Shown: one piece after another, positions 20,607-31,442 of the stretch | Position numbering within the stretch: the first letter of the stretch is position 1 | Layout of the letters: every line of letters starts with the position of its first letter | Assembly (NCBI GenBank): GCA_021396245.1 | Contig: WNYE01000106.1 | Coordinates: 56,013 to 120,012 of the forward strand | DNA length: 64,000 nt | Source: Sporothrix humicola | Lineage: Eukaryota; Ascomycota; Sordariomycetes; Ophiostomatales; Ophiostomataceae | Direction: 5' to 3' | The notes under the pieces: generated by a model | What the model was told of the DNA's origin: nothing | Seen by the model: the letters and a program-made list of their open reading frames with translations, nothing else | Database searches by the model: none | Program-made: the position numbers and the translations under genes

Positions 20607-22877
20607 TCAATCTGTCTCAAAGAAACTCCCCGTGCTCTTGAGCATGACGAGGTCGACACAGCGCATGACCTGCCCGTCGAGGCGGCGCACGGTCTCGTCG
20701 TAGCGCCACCAGGTAAAGACGACGGCGGCGGACACAAGCGTGTGTGAGACAACGAGTCCAACACTGGCGGCCTTGAGCAGGGTCCAGAACCACACGGCGT
20801 TGGGCAGCGCAATGACAAAGGCGCCGGCGACGAGCGTCCTCCAGACGACCAGAGAACCGCACATGTCGACTGTGTTGCGCTGCGCAATAGCCAAGTTCTG
20901 GCTGGTGAACTGGGCGGAGCGGCGGACCATGGGGCGGACGGTGGTGTCGATGAGGAAAGCGCCGGCGGCGAGGAGTCCAAGCAGAAAACTGACCGTCGGG
21001 AGACGCACGGTGGGCGTCATGGACATGCCCATTTCAAAGTTGTCGGCCATGGAAAAGGGGGAGGCGTGGTTGGCGGCGGCGGCGGCGGCCGTCAGGCTCT
21101 GGCAGGAGGCAATGTAGAGGCCAAACGTGAGGAGGCCGATAAAGACCAGCAAAGAGCCAGCGGCGACAGCAACAATGTTGTGCTTGGCGGTGCTCATGAG
21201 ACGGGCTGTCCAGCCGAGAGACAAGGGGAGATTGCGGCGGGTGGCGATACGCCCGGCTGCAGCAAGGCCGCCGCCACTGACGAGTAGGATGACAAGCGTG
21301 GCCATCAGCCAGGGGCCGGTCATCAGGGCACCCAGGCCACGGGGCGACAGGTCAAAGGGAAGGGGGGCAAAGAAGAGACCGAGGGCGGCGGTCATGCCCC
21401 AGAGAGCACAGAAGGGGAGAAGGGTGACCAGAGCCAGGAGGACGGTCGTGGGTGCCGCCATGGCCCGCGGGACTTGGAGGAGAATAGTGATGTCTGTGGC
21501 CGACGACGGCGACTCGTACGACACGGGCCTAAGACCACGCTCTTTCAGATAGGAGAGGACAGTGTCCTTGGAAAGCATGGCCAGTTTTGTCTGCGGCTTG
21601 AGGGTGGGCAGGGCCTTGTTGGAGTACGCCGACACGGGCACGGGCGTGTTGATCGAGTACGACGAGCGGTCGTACGTTGTCTCGGGCACGCCAAAGACGA
21701 GACCCAGAGTGGCCACCACCAGAAAGCCGCCCAGGACGGCAAACTGGCTGCCAAAGGTGGAGGTTGCTTTCGTGGTGGACACAACACCGCCCAGCAGAGG
21801 ACCGCCCCAGGTGCAGGCGACACTGACGACATCGACGGCCGCCGTTCGTGTGCCGCGCTCGTGCTCAAAGAAGGTGTCGTGCACCGACCCCAGCACCAGC
21901 ACGTCAAACGCGCCCCAGCCGAGGCCCTGGAAGACGCGGGCGGCCATGCACTGCGCAAAGCCGTGCGACGGGACCGTAATGGCCCACATGGTGCCAATGA
22001 AGAGGAAGGCGGTCGACACCAGGTAGACCGGCCGCTTGCCCCAGAGGCGGGACGTGACGAGCGCCATGAAGGCAGCACCGGCCGACACCATCAACGGCAC
22101 GCCCGTCAAGGCCCCCGCCGCCGTGTACGACACCGCGTAGCCTGTGGCCACTCGGCTGTGCACCGCAAAGAGTGCTGTCTTCATGACGCTGGTGAGGGCG
22201 ACAAACAGCAGGAGCACCCCAAAGTTCGTCTCCTTCTTCCACTGCGGCCAGTTCAGCGGGTCTGCAGGGTCGTCGCTCGGCTGCGGCACCAGCTCCGTGC
22301 GGGCGTGCTTGCCCGTGCCGTACTTGATGGGCCGGCGCGTGGCCGTGGCTGCCGAGACGGCGCTGGACATGCTCATTGTCGAGGCAAAAGACAATGGGCG
22401 GGCAGACGGTCCTCGGTCAGGCAAGATGCTGGCACCGATGTTCAGTGGCTTCGGCGGCTGATAGCGAGGAGGCGCGGCGGCTGGGACCACTGGTGGTGGC
22501 GGGAGCGGTGCAGTAGGCGGTGCACTTGGTGGTGTGTTGGGGCGGGAGGAGGTGGACGTTGCTGAAGGAGCATCTTTTGACGGCGGTGATGGCGGCACTG
22601 TCAAGGCCAGAGTATGCCCCGTCCTCGGTTTTGGCGGAAACGCCGACAGTTTGGGAGGTGTGACTGGCCGGCCCGTTTGCGAGAGCGGCTGCGATTTTGG
22701 TGGTGTGGCGGGCCGTTCATCTTTGTTGGCAGTGTTTTCGTTCACGGCCGCTTTCTCCCTCGCCTCCTCCTTCTTGGTCTCGGCCAGTTTGGCCAGCTCG
22801 CGCTCCAGGTACTTTTCAAAGTCTTCTTCGCTGCCCTCCATGTCGGCAAACGACGATGGTTGGCGGGGTTTGCTCAT
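20607..22877 (-). CDS. MFS transporter with long cytosolic N-terminus
   Basis: The 756-residue product has a hydrophilic, Pro/Ser-rich N-terminus of ~210 residues with two near-identical SQTGRPVTPPK/KDERPATPPK-like motifs. A 12-TM major facilitator core follows. The DDPADPLNWPQWKK segment (~residues 208-221) is the hallmark before TM1 of the fungal DHA1-type drug:H+ antiporter group. The TM2-3 loop has SRLWGKRPVYL, a G-x-x-x-(D/G)-R/K-x-G/P loop-type motif, and ARVFQGLGWGAFDVLVLGSV fits TM4. The protein ends VMLKSTGSFFETD. No intron is apparent, and the ATG at 22877 precedes a clean hydrophilic start. Substrate is unknown; efflux of small molecules is the family expectation. The long N-terminus is unusual and may carry regulatory sites. 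A TGTAAGTG motif (minus-strand orientation CACTTACAC) lies about 190 bp upstream of the ATG. Confidence 0.85.
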   Translation of the reverse strand: MSKPRQPSSFADMEGSEEDFEKYLERELAKLAETKKEEAREKAAVNENTANKDERPATPPKSQPLSQTGRPVTPPKLSAFPPKPRTGHTLALTVPPSPPSKDAPSATSTSSRPNTPPSAPPTAPLPPPPVVPAAAPPRYQPPKPLNIGASILPDRGPSARPLSFASTMSMSSAVSAATATRRPIKYGTGKHARTELVPQPSDDPADPLNWPQWKKETNFGVLLLFVALTSVMKTALFAVHSRVATGYAVSYTAAGALTGVPLMVSAGAAFMALVTSRLWGKRPVYLVSTAFLFIGTMWAITVPSHGFAQCMAARVFQGLGWGAFDVLVLGSVHDTFFEHERGTRTAAVDVVSVACTWGGPLLGGVVSTTKATSTFGSQFAVLGGFLVVATLGLVFGVPETTYDRSSYSINTPVPVSAYSNKALPTLKPQTKLAMLSKDTVLSYLKERGLRPVSYESPSSATDITILLQVPRAMAAPTTVLLALVTLLPFCALWGMTAALGLFFAPLPFDLSPRGLGALMTGPWLMATLVILLVSGGGLAAAGRIATRRNLPLSLGWTARLMSTAKHNIVAVAAGSLLVFIGLLTFGLYIASCQSLTAAAAAANHASPFSMADNFEMGMSMTPTVRLPTVSFLLGLLAAGAFLIDTTVRPMVRRSAQFTSQNLAIAQRNTVDMCGSLVVWRTLVAGAFVIALPNAVWFWTLLKAASVGLVVSHTLVSAAVVFTWWRYDETVRRLDGQVMRCVDLVMLKSTGSFFETD

Positions 22878-25800
22878 GGTGGTGGTTGTGTAGAGTGAAT
22901 AATTAACAAAAGAGAGTCGTAATCAAAAGACGTATATCGTCGCTGGCCAGCAGACGAGGATGTTGGATCGTGGCAGGCATAAATATATGAGAGATGATGT
23001 CAAGTGCGTTCTAGATTAAACAAGCATTGCGGAGTGAGTGAACGTGGCCGTCGTTTAAGCGGTGATGGTGTAAGTGGAAGAGAGTGCCACGGGTCTGTCG
23101 TTGCGGTTCGTCAATGTTCTTAATATTGTATTATCGCCGGTCAAGTAAACATGGATAAAGAGACAAACCAAGGAAGAAAATGTGAGGAAAGGACAAAAAG
23201 AATGGAATGGATAATAGGGAGAAATGAGAAGTCAGAAAATAGAAACGAGAGAAGGAAAAAAGGGAAAGAAAACAGAAACAGAAAAGAGAGGAAGGGCGGA
23301 GGCAGACCAGAAGACGAGGGCCAAGGTATATGAAGAGAGATGTGGGAGAAGAGGGAGAGGGAGGGGAAGCGGGAGAAGAGAAGGCTGACAGGAATGTATT
23401 GAGAAACAGAATAGAACATAAGAATACAACTACGACACACGGAGTACCCGTAGATCGAGAGTGGGCACTGCGTCTGAAAAACTCGGTTCCCGGTTGATGC
23501 GTGTCGGATCCAGTACATCGTTTTCTGTGAGGGGCACCAAAAAATACAAGAAAGACACAAAAAGACGACGCCATTATGCGGGTCTGTTTCCATCGTGGGA
23601 ATCGTGTGTCAGTGCAGAAAGGTGTGGTGGACAAAAGTAGAAAAGACGGAGTTACAACAGACTGCGTGTAAGTGCTAGTGATGCCGGCACTCAGACCCCT
23701 GAGTGTCGCTCGTGTCTCTCCCCCTGCCTCGTGCTTTACAGCTCCCCCACTGCCATGCGTTGCGTTGGTGGAGCAAGGGGGAGGGGACGACTGTAAGAAT
23801 ATACATTTGCAAGCGAAGGACTGTGACGACAACGTCATGAAGAATGCGTCTTGTTCAGGCGAAACAGTGTCACAAGCGAAGAAGGGAGAGAGACGAAAAG
23901 AGATACTAAAAGAGAGAGAAAGTCTAGACGCAGTTGAAGAGAATGACGACGCCGAAGACACTCAAGACAGGTCTAGACTCGGCGAGAGACATTCTTTCCT
24001 TCTTTTTGGCTTCTTTTTGTGCAAGTCCAGTCCTTCCTCTGCGCAAGGGAGAATTGAGCCATGCGGCGTGCAGAACGGCTGGAATGTATTGCTGCGTGTA
24101 AGTGGAGGAGGATGCGCAGAGACAGCAGAGAAAACACGAGCGTCGATGCAAGGGAGTGTGGATCACTGAAAGTCACTAAAAGTCTGCACAGTTTTCATGG
24201 TACAGAACCTCAGCTGTTGACGAATGCTGCTGGAGACTCTTCTTCGGCGAAGAAATGCCAGACAGACGATAGTGAGGGAATAAATGCTGAAAGGAGACTT
24301 TGAAAAAAGACTCTACAGAATAAAGCAGTCACCGCTTTTTGCGGGAGAAGAACAAAAACAGTGGATGGCGGATGTTGGGTGAGAAATGCACTCTCCTTTT
24401 CATCACATTATGCACAATCGTGGAGTGATGTTGGAGGAGAGGAATACTTGGTAGGAGCAGGAATACAGTACATCAGTACAACGGCCATACAAGTATTACA
24501 CGGTACATAACACGGCCGAAAGGCATCAATGGCGAGGACAGGGTCGGGAAGGAAGACACAAGAAAAAAGAAAGTAGAAAAGTGACAGGTTGTACTTGTCC
24601 ATTGTCTTGCGTAGAATGTGTACTTTGCAAAATCAAGACTGCGTCTGTGAAATCCTGGTCTTCGGCACTTTTCCAGTCACCAGTCACCAGGAATGCAATA
24701 CTGGCACAATGCTTGCACAAGATGGGGGACTCCTCGAAAGACAGGCCTCTCCTGTCAAAGTCTTTCCCGTCTGATCTGCACAGGCCCTCGTCCAAGAAAT
24801 GACCTTGTCCACGAATGCCTGGATGTGCTGCAATCCGTCTTGGCCACAAGGCGTTGGATGCGACTGGACAGAGTGTTGAGAGGACGCTTTGACCGCAACG
24901 GTTGGAAACAGAGGGGAAGACGAGAAGAAGGGACAGAATGGGAGTTGGGTGTTGTATTCGGATTGAGGCGAAGTCGGCGAGACAAAGATACAAGACTGAA
25001 AGAGAAGACGACTCGAAATAGAACCTTTTCAAGATGTACCTCGTGCCTTGCATTGCACTTTCTTTTTGGTATCGCACCTTTCCTTTCCTGCCCAACGCAG
25101 GTACCACTTGCAAAACGTTCTTGGTCGTGGCTGGTAGGGCGCACCTCCCAAAAGACACTGATGCAGGGCGACAGGGGGTGGCTCCGAGTGGTTGCAGCCA
25201 GCTTGTGCGGTGTACGGTGTAAGTGGGGAAGACTTCTCTTTTGGGAAGCACACTGAAGACGCAAAAAGAAAGCAGAGTCAGAACAAGCAAAAAAAGATGA
25301 AACAAGACTGAAGCACGCACCAACTCCACGCAAAAGCAAAGTGAAAAAGTGATGAGAATGCAGGAAAGGCTTTTCTCACTTTCCAGTGACCTACAACTCT
25401 GGTACGTGATCTCTGGTACATGAAACCGGTCAGTCGTTGTTGCGGTGGACGTGGTTTCTGTTGAGTGGAAAGCAGGAGAAAAGTGACGACAGTTAAAGTC
25501 GACCAAGGCTTCTTGTCGGGCGATTACGAATGTGCGAGACGTGGACACCACAAAGTGGAATGATTATGAAGTTTTCCTAGAAAAACGCGACAATTGAACA
25601 GAGAACGATAAGAGGTAGTTGCTGGTTGTGATGTCTACCAGGAATATGGAATCCATTGTCGGCACTGAACGGGACGGCTAAAATAGAGTGGTGACAGTAG
25701 CCAGGACACTGGTGTAGGTTAATACAAAATGCTTGTAAAAATAGACAATGATGGACAGGGTAATAGGATAAAAGTCGTGCTGGTGAACAGAACAGCGATT

Positions 25801-26547
25801 ACCTGGGAAATGCCCTCTCTGGACTCTGGAATCCGGGGCCGTCTGGGTGTCTGGGCTCGCTGTGTTTGGGATTATCGCGACTTGCGTTTGGGCCATCACA
25901 GCAGAAACAACAGAAACACAGCAAAGTAATGCGTTAGATGTGATGGTGAAAATATGCCGACAAAGACGGACGGGCAACTCCATTGCTCTGAAAATGGTGT
26001 GATGCCTATCTCTATGTAAGTGGTGTGTTATGGGTGGTTGTAAGAGGTGACGAATTGGCACGTTATCCGACAATCTTGCACACAATGCTGCACAAAAACG
26101 TGCATAAACAAAGCACATCACGAAGTATCAATATATGCAAAAGTTTCATCATGGACGAGAGGCATCATATGAAAAACCGGCACGATGGATGATTTCTTCC
26201 CACTTGCTCAGTGGATGTCCTGTTAGAGCTGCGTTTACACTCTGTGATGCTAAAATTGGCGGGCATCCACTAACGGGCCGCCTGGAGCACCAAATGTAAT
26301 ACGGTGGCGCCCTGTAAGGCTGTTTGCTGGCTGTCCACGAAGCATCCATTCCATGACAACAAAAGCAAACTTCAATCTAGATCTGTACATTCATTTATAT
26401 CCTTTATCAAAATCATTATAATCGTGGTATATCAAAAACTCTAAACAGCCTCGCGGCACGCTATGCAAAAGAACAAAGACAAGAGGACGGCGGGAAACAG
26501 GAACGACAGAAGAGGAAAGACAGAAGGTGCCTTCGGCACCCTTTGCA
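22878..26547. other. 3.7 kb gene-free spacer with TGTAAGTG motifs
   Basis: No recognisable gene. The plus strand from 23150 to 23400 is strongly purine-rich (GAGA/GGAA words). Five copies of TGTAAGTG lie on the plus strand at 23069, 23667, 24097, 25218 and 26015; four of them are the 9-mer GTGTAAGTG. A 341-codon minus-strand frame (24526-25551) is open but shows no domain, signal or coding character. The GTAAGT core is also a consensus 5' splice donor, so unannotated spliced non-coding RNA is possible. Confidence 0.5.
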
Positions 26548-27891
26548 TCACAGGGACGACACGACCACCCCCCTCGTCTCCTGCGTCTTGTCCTGCAGCT
26601 CCACCTCCTCCATGGCCAGCAGCAGCTCGTAGGAGCGCACGAGCAGCTCCTCGTACTCGAGCATGAAGCTGACGGGCGGCTCGTCGGCGGGCATGGTGGC
26701 TCTCCTAAACTGGGAGTGGGGGGCGTCGAGGTCGTTGACGGCGGCGGCGGCGGCCAGGCGGTCGGCGGGCACGGTCGTTTCTTTCACTCTAAAACGCATG
26801 CCGACGTGCTTGCCCGTGTAGGCCCAGAGGACGTGCTGGTTTGTGTCGGCGATCGAGGGGATGCCGGCAGGCGTGCTCGTCTTTTCTTTTGTCTCCTCTT
26901 CCCTCCTCTCATCTGCCTGCTTCGCATCCTGGTCTGCCACCCTCCGGTCCAACCAGTCCCGCCACACGCGAATGACGCCGTCATTAATGTTCACACAATT
27001 CAAGAACAGCCCCGGCTGGGCGCTCGTCTTCACTAGATTGGTGACGGTGCAGAGCTGCGAGAACAGCTCGCCTTCGTCGAGGTGGACATCGTACGACACG
27101 AGCGGGGCGCCCTCTTTGGCCGCTTGTAAAGCGGTGGCAGCCGTCCCGCCGGACGTTGTGTCCGATAACAAAAAAAAGTTCATGGTGCGGCGGATGGCGC
27201 GGTAGTTGCGGTAGTGGACGTCGGACTCGTCGGGCGGGACGGGCCGGAAGCGGGAGTACATTGTGGGCAGTCTCAGCAGCGTCCCTTCTGGCGCGCCGTC
27301 GTCATCGCCGACACACGGTAAATCGAGTCCTTCGGTCCCCAAATATGTACAATTCAAGTACGGCGACGAGATCTTGGCGCTCGGGTGGTAGCACGCCAAG
27401 ATGAGCTGATGGTTGGCCAAAGCCACAGCCTTTCGTAGGCGGCGGTACAGCAGCCGGGCGACAATGTTGTGGAAGCGGCGGTTGACGCCGGCGAACGGCA
27501 GGACCGTCTGCGTCGAGAAGGAGGACAGCACCTCGTCCAGCAGTTCGGTCGGCAGCGAGTTGATGGGCGGCGGGGACTTTGTTGTCGGGGGCGGCAGGAC
27601 GGGCACGAAAGCGGGGCCCGCCGTCTTTCCGTTGCCGCCATGCTGTGGTTGTCGCTGTTGCTGCTGAACCTGTTGCGCCTGCAGCACGTCCTGCCCCGGC
27701 GCATAAATGTCGGCAAACGCATTGGACTCTTGCACAAACGCCATTTTGGAGAGGGGTGTTGTCGACGACGGTGATGTTTGGTTGTAGACGGATCGGAACG
27801 ACGCCATGGCCTCGTGCTGCGATAAGAGGTAGGTGGACGAACGGATGGTCTCGTAAGTCCGATAGCAGTGCAGACAGAGGGGGTTGGCCAT
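26548..27891 (-). CDS. F-box domain protein
   Basis: The 447-residue product has an F-box-like segment at ~residues 110-152 (INSLPTELLDEVLSSF, then VLPFAGVNRRFHNIVARLLY). This matches the LPxELLxxIL...LxxVxRxF pattern that binds Skp1 in SCF ubiquitin ligases. Before it lies a Gln-rich stretch (71-84) and a Pro-rich linker. After it is a domain I do not recognise (LNCTYLGTEGLDLPCVG, MYSRFRPVPPDESDVHYRNYRAIRRTMNFF, GLFLNCVNINDGVIRVWRDWL), presumably the substrate-recognition part. I took the first ATG; Met29 or Met50 are possible starts, because conserved-looking sequence begins only later. The role as a substrate adaptor for protein turnover is inferred from the F-box alone. Confidence 0.75.
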   Translation of the reverse strand: MANPLCLHCYRTYETIRSSTYLLSQHEAMASFRSVYNQTSPSSTTPLSKMAFVQESNAFADIYAPGQDVLQAQQVQQQQRQPQHGGNGKTAGPAFVPVLPPPTTKSPPPINSLPTELLDEVLSSFSTQTVLPFAGVNRRFHNIVARLLYRRLRKAVALANHQLILACYHPSAKISSPYLNCTYLGTEGLDLPCVGDDDGAPEGTLLRLPTMYSRFRPVPPDESDVHYRNYRAIRRTMNFFLLSDTTSGGTAATALQAAKEGAPLVSYDVHLDEGELFSQLCTVTNLVKTSAQPGLFLNCVNINDGVIRVWRDWLDRRVADQDAKQADERREEETKEKTSTPAGIPSIADTNQHVLWAYTGKHVGMRFRVKETTVPADRLAAAAAVNDLDAPHSQFRRATMPADEPPVSFMLEYEELLVRSYELLLAMEEVELQDKTQETRGVVVSSL

Positions 27892-29339
27892 TTTGGTAGT
27901 GAGTTCTTGACTAAGATGTCAAGTGTCGACAGTAGTAGTTAGGGCTGTCCGTTAGTGTTAGTGATGCGTTCGGCCAATGATGGCGCGATTGGCCGTCTGC
28001 CAGTGGTGATTGCCGAGATGTAGGGTCGTCAATCGGGAATAGCCAAGCCAAAGAGTTGGAGATCAAGTGCGCGGGGAAACGGAACAATAGAGTGTGTCAA
28101 GACAAAATGAGCGAAGACGAAAAGATAAAGTGAATGCAGGCATGCATGCACAGCACAAAATCCGGACATCGCCATGTTTATATTTGTTCGTAAAAGGAGA
28201 CAAAATGCGTGACTGCGTGGCTCGACGTGGAATAGCGGATCACTCTTGTTAGTTCCTGATTGCTTGACTGCTTCTGATCGCTTCTGACAGCCCTTCTTCA
28301 CAAAAATAGAGCCGAATAAGATGAGCTTTGTTAGGATTTCAGGATCTCCGGGGCCTTGTTGGACATGTCCTTATGGACAAGGAAGGATAGAAACGAAGGA
28401 AGAAAGTGGTGAGTTTTGACATGTGTGAGCGGAGACGGGGGAGACTCGCAGAACGGGACCACATCAGGACACACAGGCTGGCAGGACAGGAGATCCAAGT
28501 TCAATGCGTGGGATGTGTTGGGATGCGCTGTATTCTGTACGGCGTATTACGTGATGCACTAACACGAACAGATATCCACTAACACGCGGTGTGTCGGTAG
28601 GGCGTAGGGCGTGGGTGGATGCGAGTGCGACGGCCAGGGCCAGGGCGATAGGGCCGTGTTGGAGAACTGACGACCGCCTCGAAAACTCATGAAGAAGACA
28701 AAATGAGATGGAGGATTGCGAGCGATGGAGCCGGCTACAAAAGCAGGGGCTCCGGGCCCGTAACAGCTCTCGAAAAGAGGGCCATTCCAGGAATCTGGGA
28801 GTAAGCTGACGGACAACAGGCGAGGAAGAGTGGGCAGCGCCGTGAGATAGACGCGTCAGAGAAAAGAGAAAAGAATGATAATCTCGACAGACCCTGCTAA
28901 CCTGCAATTCAATTCGAATTGAAGGTGAAAGTAAGAACCGCTGCGGAAGAGTCCGATGTCCGAGTTGTGTCGAATTGTGTCATTGTGTCGTGTTGTATTT
29001 CGCTTATCGGCCAGCTTGGGTTGAATCGTACGGGCTGCTGTTTTCGACCAAGATCATCGGCTGTCAGAAAATAGAGTTGGACTTGGAATTTCGAATTTCG
29101 AATGAATTCGAATGATTGTTCAGACGATCGTCCGGGCTCGGTGTCCATTGTCCGGTTTCTCGTTTCCCGGGTCCGGTTTTTATTCTTTACGAGGAGAAGA
29201 GTCGAGCAATTTTGACAGACAATCGCGTGGCTGTGGGTAGTGTAGTGGAGATCCTCTCGATCGAAACGTTGCAGAACAGAGAACAGGAGACATATCTCCT
29301 GTCAGGATTCGGCTTCAGGATTCGGCTTCAGGATCAGGA
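27892..29339. other. Intergenic spacer
   Basis: Promoter side of the F-box gene and 3' side of the DUF1308 gene. It contains a cluster of TTCGAAT words around 28910-28922 and 29088-29115, some forming small palindromes, and a duplicated CAGGATTCGGCTT at about 29302-29330. I see no gene. Confidence 0.55.
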
Positions 29340-31442
29340 TTAGCAACAGGAACAGCCCGGTCGGTATTGCCAATTGTGGAGATACGAGCGTTGCGCGAAG
29401 TCCTTTATTCCAGAAGCAATATTTGCCCTGCGTTTCGCGTCGACCTTTGCCGCCACTTTGCTCGCCTTTGCGTTTCCGTTGCTGTTACCATTGCTGCTGC
29501 TGCTGCCATCTGCCTTCGCGCCTTCCTGACTCTTCTTCTTCTTGTTCCGCTTCTTTCGCGGACAAAACTCCGTCTTGCCGTCGTTGCGGCCGAGCTTGGG
29601 ATTGGTGCCGTTGAGGCTGCGCGCCTGCCGGCAGACCCAGACGAGCGGCCGCGCGTCCCAGCTTGTCTTGCGGTAGTTCTCGAGGAGGGTGTGCACGCGG
29701 CTGCGGGCGCCCTGGTTGGTGGTGATGGTGGTCTGGCGGGTGGCCCAGCCGTAGAAAAAGACCTCGAGGGTCGGGTGGAAGTCGTTCATTTCGCGGGCGA
29801 TTCTGGCGGCGACGGCGGGCAGGTGACTGCCGTCGGTGCCACAGACGGACAGAATCTTGTCCAGGCCCCAATCTTTGTCCACGACCTGGATCGGCAGCAT
29901 CAGGTCGTCCGGGATGGCGTCGGGGTACCATGATCTGTGGCGGTACCGCCGGACAAGCTCCTCCCGAGGTAGATCCTTTTCGTTGCCGACGCCCATCAAG
30001 AGCCGGCCGCGGGCCTGCTCGCTCGCTTGGCCCATGTCCTTGAGCATGACCATGAACAGAGAAGCGGCTTCGCGGGTGCAGACGAGGCGATGGCCGCGGA
30101 GTGCATCGACCATCAGGCTCCTGAGAACAGCGCCCGGCGCCTCGGCCTCGCGCGTGATCTCCTCGACGCGCTGCGGCGGGAACCAGTCCTTGATCTCGAC
30201 CGACGAGTGGGTAATGTCCGAGACGAGCGCGACCAGGATGGAGGTGTCAATGTTGAGCGTAGGCGTCAGAAAGTCGGACACTTCGGGCAGCAGGTTGGCA
30301 ATGGCCACCTGCAGGTCGGCTGGGGGCATGGCCGTTGTGCGCGGCGAGCGTGCGCTGTAAATGTTGATTTGGAGAAGATTACCGTCAATGTCGGTCGGCA
30401 TATTCTGGGTCAATGCATCGAGTCCGCGGCGGACCATGTTGAGAAAGCGCGCAATCTCGGCGCATTCCTTCTTTTTCTTGGCCGCCTCTACGGATGTATC
30501 ATCCGTCGTATCCTGGCCGTCCATCTCCTCGATTCTTGTGAGAACAATGTCGATTTTCGGGTAGGCCCCCTGGAACATGTTGGCCTCGGCGGACTCGATC
30601 AAGTCCAGCGCCACCTGCACGACCGACACCGACGACTGGTCGTCAAGAATGTCGTCTTCACTCCCTTCTTCATCGCCGTCCTCCTCCTCGTCTTGTCCCT
30701 CCCACGCCCACCCGCTGCTGGCCATCTCCATCAGCAGGCGCGCACTCGTCGTCGTCTGCACGCGCAGCCACGTCCGCCCATTGTCCGCCACCGCATTCAC
30801 AAACACGCCCTCCGTCCGGCTCCCCGAACCCGAACCCACCATCTTGTACCGCTTCCGCTTGTCCTGCTGCCGCGCGTACCATTCCGGCCGCCGCCGCAGC
30901 TGCTTCTTGCCGATCGCCGGCATCGCGGGGAAGCGCCGTTCGAGCGCGATGACGCCATGGCACGTTTTAATGATGCGCCACATGCCTTCTTTTGCGGCAA
31001 GATTGCTGACCGCCAGCCGGTGCTCTCCTTGCCGCCTTTCCTCCGAATCGAAGCCGTGGGGGTCTAAAAGTCTGCCGGCCGCCCGCGCCTCCGTCTTTAA
31101 CAAGGAAATATACGGCCGCACGCCCGGCCAGTACGGCTGCTTCAAAACCACGCGCAGCGCGTCCTGGAAGGCCTGGTACTCGCCGATCAAAGTGGCCCAC
31201 CGCTGGACGAGGCCGGCAGGGGAGTCGTCGGTCTCCGTTGCGGAGGCGTGGGGGACAATGTTGAGGTCGACCTGGACGTCGACACTCGAGTTGATGTCGA
31301 CGTCGGAATAGCGGTTGGTGTAGGCATCGCCGTTGACATTAAGGCTGGCCATATCTTGTGCGAGATCTTGTACGGGAATGTCTGGCGTATCCTGGTGATA
31401 GGAGCTGTCCACTCCAGTCAGTTCCTGGAGTTCAGACCCCAT
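29340..31442 (-). CDS. DUF1308 (UPF0415/C7orf25-like) family protein
   Basis: The 700-residue intronless product ends WQYRPGCSCC. The central and C-terminal part fits the DUF1308 family, which includes human C7orf25: FLNMVRRGLDALTQNMP, TPTLNIDTSILVALVSDITH, VEEITREAEAPG, and GHRLVCTREAASLFMVMLKDMG. The first ~60 residues are acidic and probably disordered. Residues ~75-190 are helical (LIGEYQAFQDALRVVLKQ). An acidic run (EDEEEDGDEEGSEDD-type) and a Lys-rich KKRNKKKK tract near the C-terminus could mediate nuclear or nucleic-acid association. The family's molecular role is not established to my knowledge; a PIN-like nuclease fold has been suggested for relatives. No signal peptide or TM segment is seen. 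Family call moderate to good, function unknown. Confidence 0.7.
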   Translation of the reverse strand: MGSELQELTGVDSSYHQDTPDIPVQDLAQDMASLNVNGDAYTNRYSDVDINSSVDVQVDLNIVPHASATETDDSPAGLVQRWATLIGEYQAFQDALRVVLKQPYWPGVRPYISLLKTEARAAGRLLDPHGFDSEERRQGEHRLAVSNLAAKEGMWRIIKTCHGVIALERRFPAMPAIGKKQLRRRPEWYARQQDKRKRYKMVGSGSGSRTEGVFVNAVADNGRTWLRVQTTTSARLLMEMASSGWAWEGQDEEEDGDEEGSEDDILDDQSSVSVVQVALDLIESAEANMFQGAYPKIDIVLTRIEEMDGQDTTDDTSVEAAKKKKECAEIARFLNMVRRGLDALTQNMPTDIDGNLLQINIYSARSPRTTAMPPADLQVAIANLLPEVSDFLTPTLNIDTSILVALVSDITHSSVEIKDWFPPQRVEEITREAEAPGAVLRSLMVDALRGHRLVCTREAASLFMVMLKDMGQASEQARGRLLMGVGNEKDLPREELVRRYRHRSWYPDAIPDDLMLPIQVVDKDWGLDKILSVCGTDGSHLPAVAARIAREMNDFHPTLEVFFYGWATRQTTITTNQGARSRVHTLLENYRKTSWDARPLVWVCRQARSLNGTNPKLGRNDGKTEFCPRKKRNKKKKSQEGAKADGSSSSNGNSNGNAKASKVAAKVDAKRRANIASGIKDFAQRSYLHNWQYRPGCSCC

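Noticed and set aside
21474..22565. 363-codon plus-strand frame opposite the MFS gene
   Set aside because: Antisense shadow, rich in Gly/Arg/His, no domain; the minus strand encodes a clear MFS core.
23131..23961. 276-codon minus-strand frame with hydrophobic C-terminus
   Set aside because: Hydrophobicity comes from TTT/TCT/CTC tracts; no membrane-protein pattern or start context.
24526..25551. 341-codon minus-strand frame in the 23-26 kb spacer
   Set aside because: Long, but composition is Ser/Leu/Phe/Cys-rich with no domain or codon bias like real neighbours; likely a result of purine skew on the plus strand. RNA-seq could revive it.
30027..31067. 346-codon plus-strand frame opposite the DUF1308 gene
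   Set aside because: Antisense shadow with His/Arg-rich composition and no motifs.
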